Below are positions 48,101 through 58,500 of a DNA stretch of 64,000 nt, one piece after another; the stretch's first letter is position 1, and the number at the start of each line of letters is the position of its first letter. The notes beneath the pieces are model-generated. The model had not been told where the DNA came from, ran no database searches, and saw only the letters and a program-made list of their open reading frames with translations. The translations under genes were made by a program, and so were the position numbers. The DNA comes from Asterias amurensis (lineage: Eukaryota; Echinodermata; Asteroidea; Forcipulatida; Asteriidae). The stretch spans positions 29,340,927-29,404,926 of the forward strand of contig NC_092649.1 of the NCBI RefSeq assembly GCF_032118995.1. Direction: 5' to 3'.

Positions 48101-49279
48101 CGTTAAGAGACAAAGATCCCAGAGACAAAGCGAAATAGTCAGCCCTCAAGAGACTCCCAGAGCAGGCCTTGTCAATAACATGGTTCAGAATGATTGTAAG
48201 TACATCAACAGTAGTCAAAATTATATTTAAATGTTACTAGCCAGCAGAGACAGCTAAAGTTACCAGCCCGTCACAAAATTTGGTGGCCCAAGAAAATATT
48301 GTAATGTGAAACTGTTCAGCATCGTTATGCCAGTTACAAAGTATTTGTAAGCTGCGCATAAAATAGCTAAGCGCCATAGAATATGCTTCCATATGGATAA
48401 GATTACCAGCCAAAATAACATTTCATCGTGTATCATTTGTAACTGGGACTTTTACGCACCATTTTCCGGTGAAGCAGCTGTGAAATTGGTTTATCTGCAC
48501 TTAAAATCTTGCCTACCATTGATTTTGGAATGTAGGTAAAGTTCTTACTCTCCTAAAAATTGTCCATATACCTGCCCCTTACACGACCCATAGACGATCT
48601 ATGTACTTCGTAATCATATCTATAATATAATATAATATATAGTATCAAAGTCTTATATAGTGCACGTATCTACCAACAAGGTACTCATCCAAGGCACTGA
48701 GTATTTATAAACAAACTTTCAGAAAGATAGGTTACTGCAGTGATGGATTCTGAGACCCAATTATTTAGCACCTTATAAGGGTTAACAAGGTGCTACGGCG
48801 AATACAGAAGCCACAGCCAGGAACACCGGGGGCAAACCCCTTCTCTCTTCGAAAAGTGCACTGGTTTTTTTTTACATACGTTACAAAACACATGGGACCA
48901 ATGGCTTTACGTCGCATTCGAAGGACAAAGCAATGGTTAAGTGTCTTGATTAAGGACACAAGTGTCGCGGCTGGGGAACCCACACTCTGCTGATCAGAAA
49001 CACCAGAGTTTGAATTCGGTGCCCTTAACTGCTCGGCCACAACACTTTTAATCTTTCAATCACTTCCAGCTGAAGCATTTTCATAAGGAAATATTTTAAC
49101 ATTATTTTCTTGTTTCTTGTGTTGTAGTGACGGGAGCAGGCTACTGCGATACCTATGGACATGGTGATAGTGTCAGTGTGTTCCGATCGGAATGTTCACA
49201 GTGCTGTGATTGTGCTGGTTACCCGGACAATCCAGAAGACTTTAAATCTGTTACTAATATGTCTGGGGTTACTGTGTAG
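39112..49279 (+). CDS. IL-17-receptor-like single-pass membrane protein without SEFIR domain
   Basis: Coding exons are 39112-39231, 42952-43000, 43474-43605, 44147-44274, 44672-44786, 45083-45127, 45716-45897, 46350-46406, 46734-46860, 47995-48195 and 49128-49279. They sum to 1308 nt, phases close, 435 residues. Order: signal peptide (about 1-32), cysteine-containing ectodomain of two fibronectin-III-like modules, helix LIGAGVGVAVALLLLLTFVV (336-355), stop-transfer KRQR, then an 80-residue tail. The ectodomain has N-glycosylation sites (NIT, NYT, NGS, NIT). The blocks GLEGFYVDVI, SYPVGYYECNG, HYSIEITSIG, then YVLKDVPPGCYSARV follow the order seen in IL17RD (LKGFRVILEE, NVSPGDYIIELV). The tail lacks room for a SEFIR domain and ends in a cysteine cluster (CSQCCDC, residues about 408-414). 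The IL-17R assignment is by eye; another FN3 cytokine-type receptor is possible. Confidence 0.72.
40067..40205. repeat. 35-bp tandem repeat, four units
   Basis: AGGGGGTTCTGAGAGGGGTG plus GGGCTACTGTGCAAT repeats at 40067, 40102, 40137 and (slightly changed) 40172. It is G-rich on the plus strand. It lies in receptor intron 1. Confidence 0.95.
43150..43290. repeat. Dispersed GTGCCCTT-type repeat, copy 2
   Basis: Same family as 37988-38105: GCCTCCATTCCCCCTGG, then repeated GGTGCCCTT blocks. It lies in receptor intron 2 and explains the plus-strand open frame seen at 43159-43434. Confidence 0.5.
45355..45432 (+). repeat. tRNA-like SINE remnant
   Basis: TAGATAGCTCATTTGGTAGA looks like an A-box region and CAGGTTCATATCCC a degraded B box. 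The rest lacks tRNA folding. It lies in receptor intron 6. Confidence 0.45.
45952..46296 (+). repeat. tRNA-Leu-like SINE, family 2, copy 1
   Basis: The head GTCATGGCCGAGTGGATAAC mimics tRNA-Leu. A shared body follows (GACACTTGTGTCCCTGAG, CCCAGGGGTAAATGGGTACC) and then a tail GAAGTACTTTGAGATGCCCT with terminal TTATTATTATTA. Related copies, in reverse, lie at 48760, 51815 and 56203. It lies in receptor intron 7. Confidence 0.8.
48760..49046 (-). repeat. tRNA-Leu-like SINE, family 2, copy 2
   Basis: In reverse it reads GGCCGAGCAGTTAAGGGCAC, then GACACTTGTGTCCTTAATCA. It lies in the last receptor intron, just upstream of the final exon. Confidence 0.75.
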
Positions 49280-49384
49280 GTACAAACATACATGTATAGC
49301 TGTAAACAATTGTCTCAATCATGTTGTATTTGTCTTAATTCCTTAGTACTCAGATCATTGAATGATATGTGGCCTACTCAGTAA

Positions 49385-49390
49385 AATAAA
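49385..49390 (+). terminator. Poly(A) signal of the receptor gene
   Basis: AATAAA 106 bases after the TAG stop at 49277-49279; the nearest canonical signal on the plus strand. Confidence 0.45.
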
Positions 49391-50257
49391 CTCGGTATGT
49401 GCAGTAAAACTTGGGTGAAAGCTTAGGGGGACACAGAGTGCACCATTCTTTCTTTGGGGGTGGGGGGACACTTTAAAATTGTAGTTTCCGTTTGCATTTA
49501 TCCAAGACAGGCCCCTTTTAAAGTGTACTCTTTATGTCATAAAATTTATAACCAGACATGGAGGTTAAAAGAAAAATACATTGTGTGCATAAAAATAGAG
49601 AAATCGTTTTAAAACATTGTACATAATAAAGTATTTCACCAATTAGTTATCAAAAGTCCATATTACAAATTGGGAGTGGGTGGGGGTACAGATCAATCAG
49701 GGGGAGGGGGATGTGCCCCACAACCCCTTATAGTTACGCCACTGGTTTTACAACCTTGGTTGAAAGAGTAAGTTGAGCAAATTCCTCTTGCTGATAGTAA
49801 TTGAAAATTTGACTGGCCCGAGATGGCGTTTGCTGTGCAAATATTTTAGTTGGAAAATTAGTTGGAAAGATTATGGACAACTTGCGGGCTAAAACAACAT
49901 AATTACGTAAATCCTTATGTTTAGCCCGTAAAGCATGGTGGCACATTTTCATAATTGACAATTAAAATATGAGCTTGTCCTTTAATTGTTTTCCTGTTTT
50001 TCAGTTGACCCTGTGTGTGTAAATTTTATTACTATTTTGAATATATCATATATATATCGTCATTTTTGGGTTGAATTGCTTTGTACAGCACACTGATGCC
50101 TCTGCTTTGTACTATTATTATTGACGAGTTGCATGCCTGATACTGTGTTTATTTCAAGAGGCTTCGGATACTTAAGTGTTTTGTATTAATTGTGATATTT
50201 CTACTTCAATAGCGATTTTAAAGGTCAACTTACTCAGATTTTAAGTACTATATTGGA

Positions 50258-50641
50258 ATAAAGACAGTGGTACTATTGGTAATTGTCAAAGACCAGTCTT
50301 CTCACTTGGTGTATCTCAACTTATGCATAAAATAACAAACCTGTGAAAATTTGAGCTCAATCAGTTGCAGAAGTGGCGAGATAATAATGAAAGAAAAAAA
50401 ACACCCATGTCACACGAAGTGTGTGCTTTCTGATGCTTGATTTTAAGACCTCAAGTTCTGAACTTGAGGTCTCAAAATCAAATTCGTGGAAAATTACTTT
50501 TCTCGAAAACTACGTCACTTCAGAGGGAGCTGTTTCTCACAATGTTTTATACTATAAACCTCTCCCCATTACTGGTAATAAAGAAAGGTTTTGTGATGAT
50601 AATTATTTTGAGTAATTATCAATAGTGTCCACTGCCTTTAA
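50258..50641 (-). repeat. TTAA-type inverted-repeat element (MITE), family A
   Basis: A reverse-oriented copy: starts AAAGACAGTGGTACTATTGG and ends CAATAGTGTCCACTGCCTTT with TTAA at the right edge. Internal blocks match 33034-33415 in reverse. Confidence 0.85.
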
Positions 50642-51814
50642 GATATGTCAAAATATCCACAAAGAAATTTTAAGAAATTAAATATTTTAATACTAAAAGC
50701 GGTTGAGACGATACGGCATCTACCGTATTTCTAACCATGCTGACAAACGAGTCAGTTGAATGTACAACCTAAAATCTTTTACAAAAATAAAAAAATGATC
50801 TTGGAAATTGCTTGCTGTTACAGCTTTTAAAGTTTGTGGTTCATGTAACACTAATTTCTTCTATAGGTTACTTTAAAATGTTCTTTTATTTCATCACTGT
50901 TTTTCTGAAGCCAAACTTTCACCTTTAGAGAATGCATTTTTTAAATCTTTAATTTGCCGCCGACTGTTTGCCAACTTAACGTTGACATTTTAGCAAACAT
51001 GACAGTAGAAATTATTAGCGTGTAAATCTGGGGTTATTTTTATTATAGTAAGTTTAATCGATGAGTAGTTAACAACTTAGTAAAATTGTCTTTTTGTGAA
51101 AACTTTGTGGTTTGCACAGCGCTTGTTACAAACCAATTCACAAATGGAATCGGCTGTTAGTGAAAACTCGAACATATCTACATGCTGCATTTTACATTGT
51201 AAAACCCACAAAGGTTGAGCATTTGTTTTTTACATCGAGTTAGTGCTAAAGAATGGCAATTCAAATCATAGCTTTTCAAGAAAACCCAAACTGTAAGTCT
51301 GGTGATGTTAGTGTTATCAAAACTATTTTTGGACTTTCAAAATGTTCAAATGTTTAAAACCACATCCTATTTGCCCAAAATGTTTAATTTGTTAGAGTTG
51401 GCTGTTCATGAAAAAGACGTTACTTGTAAAGTGATTTGGGTCAATGTACACTTCCCAAAGCCACCACTTTCAATGTTACTTTTATTTCTTCTTTATATTT
51501 TTGTATTTTGTTTACGTGACACTATTTTTATAAAAGAGTGTACAACTTTCCAAGTGTTCGTCAAAAGTTGTTAAACTTAAAATATTAACCGATTATATTT
51601 TTGATTACTCAGAGGTTTACATGCATTTTGCAGAATAAAGTGCTCTTAACATTAAAATTAAAAAATGGAAGTCAAGTGTTTTATTTTTGTTATCAAGTTT
51701 GAGGAAATGCAACGGTTATATTGCATACAGCTTTAGACAATTTCCTTATTTACATGTATAATAATAACTAGTTGTTATTATCCAGTTTACAAACACATAT
51801 CAATGCAGTTTACA

Positions 51815-52083
51815 TTAGTGCCCTGGTCTAACTTTGGGCCAATGGGTCTCGGCTCACTGGGGAGTCAACAGCCCCGAGCCGCCCTGGCCCTCCAGTGGCC
51901 TCTTCATACACAATATCAACCTCTACCCTCGCAGGTACCCATTTATACCCCTGGGTGAGGACAAGCAACTAGAGTGAAGTGTCGTGCTCAAGGACACAAG
52001 TGCCATGATACAACTGGGATTCGAACCCACCCTCCAATGACTTGAACTTGAATCTCTAAATCACTCGGACACAACACCCTATA
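51815..52083 (-). repeat. tRNA-Leu-like SINE, family 2, copy 3
   Basis: In reverse it reads GTGTCCGAGTGATTTAGAGA, the B box GGTTCGAATCCCA, GGCACTTGTGTCCTTGAGCA, then CCCAGGGGTATAAATGGGTA. Confidence 0.75.
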
Positions 52084-52131
52084 AAAAGTGAGAGAAATAG
52101 TAACACAGAATATTCTGCCTTCTCTGCATCC

Positions 52132-52137
52132 TTTATT
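52132..52137 (-). terminator. Possible poly(A) signal of RPAP3
   Basis: AATAAA on the minus strand (TTTATT in the given strand) about 445 bases beyond the RPAP3 stop. Confidence 0.4.
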
Positions 52138-52227
52138 TGTAGGAAAACGGTTTAAATCAAACAGACTACAGTCGTTGGTTGAACACGAATATGGGTTGGA
52201 AATGATTACAAGCCATTGTTTTCCAAC

Positions 52228-52345
52228 CCCCCCCCCAAAAAAAAAATATATATATATATAAAAAAATCAGCACACAATCTACCCAACACCCCCCCCCCCC
52301 CCCCCCCCCCAAAAAGAAAAAAAAAAAAAAAAACACCCGCCGCAA
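52228..52345. repeat. Poly-C / poly-A / AT microsatellite cluster
   Basis: A C-run, an A-run, a short TA dinucleotide array, then a C-run of about 22 and an interrupted A-run, in about 120 bases. Long open frames here on both strands are products of the homopolymers. Confidence 0.9.
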
Positions 52346-52580
52346 AAACAAACCCATGTTGTACAAGTCGAAAGGTTCTGAGAACAAAAAAAAAAAAAAC
52401 TCTTTTCTCTTTTTTTCATTTGGAGGAATGGTGCATGGGGAGCAGTAGGGTGGAGGAGGGGGGGGGGGTTACAAGGTAAGAGCATGGCGCATAATTCTTC
52501 ATAACTCCAGCTGCCTACCGCTGTAAAGCAGCACAAGTTTTGTTGGGAAAATTTACACTCTTTGACTCTTATCTGTCGTG

Positions 52581-55500
52581 TCATAACCCATATTTCTTCC
52601 CAAGTTTGTCCAACTCTGAAGCCCTTTCAGCTTCAGAGCTCTGCATGTAGCTGAAGAGTTCTTGCACAACTGAAAACAAGAGGGACATGTAAAAGAGTTT
52701 TTAGTGACATGTATGGGGATCAGATCTGGCAGCAAACCAAGCTATCGAAGTGGCAATAGTCTGTTTAATTGTTACACCTATTTAAATACATGTAGATATA
52801 ATATGCAGTGAAATTCACTTTGGTTTCAAGTCTACAAAACATCAAAATTACAAAACAAAATCTACACTACTAATTTTGGTTTTTACCCATACACCAATGT
52901 GAGTTAGCACTGTATACTCTCCCGAGTATACTGTGAAAAAATATCACAGGCATATTACTCGGGTGGGATTCGAACCTAGACCCTTGCAGATCTAGAGCAA
53001 TGTCTTAACAACTAGACTATCGGGGTTGCCCGGTAGCTAGCTAACACACATCGGTGTATGGGTAAAAACCAAAATTAATATTCTTTAACCCCGATGCAAA
53101 TTTAACACAATCTACACTAAAACCATGTATAGGCTACACAATAACAAATGATCAATAGGCACGTGTATTACGCAAAGAAAACAACAGTGAAGAGTAGCCC
53201 TACTCTAGTCCCACCCCAACCACAACAAAAACAGATCAACAGGAAACAAACGTCTGAAAAGCAGGACTAAAGTGGTAAAAAGTATCATTTTTATAACAAT
53301 GATTGCATCTTGTCATGCTTGTGATGTCAATGGTGGAATAAAGCAAGACAAGTGGCTGATATTTTGTAGGCTTTCCTAAAGACTATTGCTGTTTCAGTTG
53401 TGCGACTTTGTGTGGGAGCAGGGTGGGGGGATGGCACTTGGAGCGGGCATATTCCCCCCTCTGAGTGCCCCTGTTTTTTAGGAGTACAGCATACATCCCT
53501 CCACTATATTCCACCTACCTTGTTTATCTTTGGATGACATGAACATGATGTTCATTTCAAATCGTTTGACCTGGGAGAGGTTCTCCAGGATTTCATAGAC
53601 ACGTTCTCCTTGTCTGTTTACAAACACAAACAAGACATGTCAGTATTCCAATTTGGGAAACCAAATATGAAACAAAACAATGGGTATTTTTATTATTCAT
53701 TTTATTATTATTTAAAGTACCGTTAAGTTAATCATGTTTATATCTATTTGAAAAAGTAAACATAAGTTTAATTGAGTGTATGGCAAAAAATGCAGTTTAA
53801 CTACTTGAAATAATTAATTTAAATAATTAAAAGATAGAAAGAAAAAATGTGAAATAGAAAATCTAACAAATTAAATAATTAACCAAATGGCTCAACAACT
53901 CAATGCCTCAATACCTAACAGTCTAAATAAATACAATACATACGTGTATACATTAATCAATTAATAAATCAATCAATAAATAAATTAAACAAATTTTATG
54001 TAGTTGGTTAAATAGCTTTGTTGAACACTAGACAACAAAAATGAAAGACACTTCAATATTACAAGATTTTCAAAATTAGGGACCATCTCTATTTCTGACA
54101 TTGGAATTCTCATAAATAGGGACAGTCCCTAGTAAATATGCACAATTAGAAGGTATGGATTTGGGCTTGTTTTTCTGCTCCATTACAGAACAAGTGTTTT
54201 TTGGTAACACTTGACATTCGCAGAACGGGGCAAAAACTGTTTCAATTAACATACAATATATTACAACCAAAACCTAGAACAGCCAACATTCATTATGCAA
54301 TCAGGGAGACTTCAGACAACAATCAGGGAATTACATGTGCAATGAGAAGTCTCCACAAAACAAACTGTCAAAAGGTAAAGATACTCTGTGAAAGAAAACA
54401 ATATAGCAAGACAAGTTCTCATAAGAAAATAATCTACCCTGCAAGTAGATATACACATGGTGTTACAACAAACCAACTATAAATTTGGACGTCAGCAAAT
54501 AGACATTGCTACCTCACCACGTAATGCCTCAAATCCCATATACATGTGACATAGTAAGCAAAAATTATCTACAATCAGGGAGATTTTACAATCAAACTGT
54601 AATGCCTCAAATCCCATATACATGTGACATAGTAAGCAAAAATTATCAACAATCAGGGAGATTTTACAATCAAATTTCAACAAAATAGCATGGAGGAATC
54701 TTCACAAATATAATCATTTAGAACAACAAAAGAAACAATGATAAACAGATAATTTAGTTTGAGTGATTTTGATTTAGTTTCTGCTGAGCAAAAATTTACA
54801 CGATACCAGTCACACATGATACATTCATTATACATATTATTTTGGCTGGTAACCTTATTCCGGTAAGCATACTTTTGTTGTGATTTGCTACTTTTTGTGC
54901 TTAAGCAGCTCTATGAAATTAGGCCCGAGACTTAATGCAAGGTGATGACTTACTTGATAAACTGGTCTTGTAGAAGATTTAAAATCTTCATCAGTAACGT
55001 CGAATCCAAAGACTGCTGGAATAGCTTCTTGTAGGACTCAGGGGAGATTTTCTATGTTAAGAAAAAGTATGTAGTAGTATCGTCATAAACAAATGGTCAG
55101 AATTGTTATTGGGTGCATTCGATTAGGGGCACTTGGGGCTGGCCCGAGGTGCACTGACATCACCACGAGAAGGGCGAGTGATCGTTCGATTAGCTCATGG
55201 CAGGGGCTCAACCGAATGCGTATTTTGTTTTTCCAGGAAGAACTTGGGGTAATTGTCTGCCCACGTTCGTCCTGGAAAACAAAATACGCCAGCCTCACAT
55301 TTTGTTTTCTTTCATTTATTCAGAATACGAAGCCAAGGAAACTTTAAAAAGCAAACTTATTCTCTGTACTAGCCAAGAACCCCAGGGAGACAGGGTTCCA
55401 AATTAGCAGAATTGGGAGAGCCAGACTAATTTGTACATGCTTGCCAAAATTTTCACTCGCATTTGGTAAATACCTCTTCTTTACTCTTCTAAACACGCAT

Positions 55501-58500
55501 GCACAAATAAGTCTGATTCTCACCATAGAGCAATCTATAGCGAGTAGTGAAAAACAATTTCCAGGGTTGTAAGACGCACGGTGGGGTCTACTCTCAACCT
55601 CTAGTTTATATTTCAAGCAAAATACAATCTTGAAATAATAAAAACACATCGCTCTGGCCGCACAATTTTTTAACCAATCATGTCGCCGACCTATAGTAAA
55701 ATCGCAAAGATTTCATTGCAAAAGAAGATCTTAGAACTGATGCTCAAATCACAAATCATCAGGGGACAAGATCGTTTCTAGAACTTCACTTCTATTGTCT
55801 TTTGTTTTGTTTTGTTTTGACGCTTAGACTGCTATGCCAACTTAGCTTACCTTGAAATACTGGTAAAGTTGCTCAGGGAATCTCTCCAGTGACTTCCAAT
55901 CAGCCTGTAACTGGTAGGACGATGACGGGGTACCAGGCACATTTGGAATAGTGTCTGTAGGCGGAGTTGGTGTGGATGGAGGAAACTCAGACCGATGGAC
56001 TGGTGCCCTGACTTCTTTTGAAAGGGTCCCTGGTTCCCTGTTGGGTAATGATTAAATGATTATAAAGTATTCATAAATACCCCAGACAGTTTCTCTACTC
56101 CTATTGGTGGAGAGCGCATCACGTGGGGGTGTTTAAACCTTGAACGAAAATCCTTGACTTAAGAACATTCGATTGAACATCGCTTCTTTGATGTCAAACC
56201 ACACTTTATAATAATAATAATGACCAATTGTATTTAAAGCGCTTCTCACACCCGCTTCTCACACCCGAATGGCATCTCAAAGGGCTTCCAACATTATTAC
56301 CCCTGGTCACTGGGCCTTAATTCATTCCTTAAACCATTCAGCTCCATGGGGAGTATACAGCCTGTGCAACATCAATATGCGCTACTGGGCTAAATCAATC
56401 ACAAGAACCATATCTGCCCTCACAGGTACCCATTACCCCATGGCAGAGAAGCAACTATAGTTAATTGTCTTTCTCAGGGACACAAGTGCCACGACAGGGA
56501 TTCGGACCCGCACTCTGCTGAACAGAAGTGCCAGAGCTCGAGTTCGGTGCTCTTATCCTCTCGGCCACTTACCCTTTATTTTGTGTTGGAGTAACTACCC
56601 TGTGGATGTCAGCTGGGTCCTGGGGTATGTCCAGGGTCGCCTTTGTCTCCTCTTCATCTCTAGTCAAAGTTCCTATCTCCTCAATAACCATACGCCTCAA
56701 GGGTTTCTTCAAGATTTCAAAAACAATTAAAGAGTTATCAATGGAGTTCAAAGTGGTATTATTATTATTATTAATGCAGCCAAATTCTGACAAACCATAC
56801 AGACATGCATGAGAGTGAACCGACAATTCATCATAGAATAGGATAGGTAACAAGATGTCTAGTTTATAAATAAACAGACTGAAATTACAAAATGGATTTA
56901 AAAAGACAAAGTAAGGGGCTGAGGAGAGGAGGGAAGAGAATGGGTGTTGGTGTAAAGAGCAAAAATTAAAAGTTCAATAAATATTTTTTTAAAGCAGCAA
57001 TTGAACAGAGGCTAAAAATAAGAGGCTAATTATTACATTTATAATATCTCATAGGCAATAAAAAACCATGACAATCAGTCCACTTAATATTCAGGCGGAC
57101 AAGAACTCAGTTTACACATTAAACCGACAAAATGCGAAGAATGAAGATTTGAGTTTAGGGATGACAAAAATAGAAAATGTCAAGAATAATGTTTGAGCCA
57201 CACAATCATGCACATACACCACTGAGGCAACCCACAAGGAAAACAGACCGTATGAACAAACACACAACCTTTTACAAGCAGTCATACAGGCAGACTGGTA
57301 AACAACCAATAGCAAAGTTAATAGACAGGCAAACAGTGAAAACTGGTACTGAAAAACGATATAGAAAATGAACAATCAATAAATGTAATGTAACAGACAA
57401 TCAATGTAGCAATCAAGTTTACCTCCAGCTAGCAGGTTTACAAAAACAATTCAGCATTAAAGGTGTAATACAAATATGGCTTATAAGAATTGGCAGGCTA
57501 CCATTACTGATTAACATTACATTCAGCTTAATGGGAGGTAAATAGTAATAAAAGATAATTTCATCTAAGTGTTCACCTTTGACCTCAAATGGACTGGTTT
57601 GTCAACAGCCTGTATTATGTTATACACTCCGTCTAGTTTCTGCCTCTCTGTATCTTCCCTTTCCTTTACTATTCTAGTAATCTTGTATATCTCTGTAGCT
57701 GCTTGTTTGTTACTGGGCTCCAGGTTCAGCACTTGCCAATAGTCTGTGAAGGCAAAACACCGAACATCTAGTGAGAAATCCTGATGAAGGTCAGTCAGCA
57801 TTTTGACCCAATTCACCACGTCCCAATTTTTGGGCTCTGCTTACCGCATGCAAAGAATCGGCGCTTACAGGAGCAGGGAAGTATGCACTTACACCAAGCG
57901 TATATCACAGGTAAGCAGGGAAGTTTTGCTTAAGCAGCTGCATATAACATGTTAATAGGCATTCTTTGCTTACACAGCTGGCGTGCAGAAATTTGGCGCT
58001 TGCACAGTAATCAGAAAATGGTGATCATAAGCGCAGATGTCGGCGGTAAGCTGTGCCATGAAATTGAGCCTTGACGTCATCAACGCAATAATCTTGGTTG
58101 CTCCAGTTTTCTTCTAATATGGCAAGCATGGCAGACAGTAGCAAGATACGACATTGGTGCAAGAAGTTAATGGAATTGCAAACCTCCCAAAGACAGATTA
58201 GTGTTTATCCTTAAAGGAAGGGTCTTAGATTTGGAAATATATGTCAAACATAAACTACCATACAAACTAACATAGTAAGAAGAACCACAGCTGTTGATGG
58301 CATAAACTATTTCGAATCTAAGAGAACATTTATGCTTGGATAAAGGGAGAACAATTAAGAAAGAACACTGCTTGGTCATCAGGCGAACAAGCGTTAAAGC
58401 AACAAGGATGCCCAGAAAAACATCCTTACCAACAGCCAGTTACCAAATCAAACAGGGTCTTCTTCTGACCTACCTTTCGTGGCTTCTTCCAATCTGCCTA

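Larger units (their letters stand above)
49280..52580. other. Convergent 3' region between the receptor and RPAP3
   Basis: The receptor 3' UTR has AATAAA at 49385. An inverted-repeat element lies at 50258-50641, a family 2 SINE at 51815-52083, and homopolymer tracts at 52228-52345. I specifically looked for a SEFIR-encoding exon continuing the receptor and saw none; the frames present are short and AT-rich. Confidence 0.5.

Noticed and set aside
52166-52584. Overlapping long frames on both strands near 52.2-52.5 kb
   Set aside because: Translated poly-C, poly-G and poly-A tracts; not genes.
54492-54688. Repeated peptides on both strands near 54.5 kb
   Set aside because: They come from the 78-bp tandem duplication, whose length is a multiple of three.
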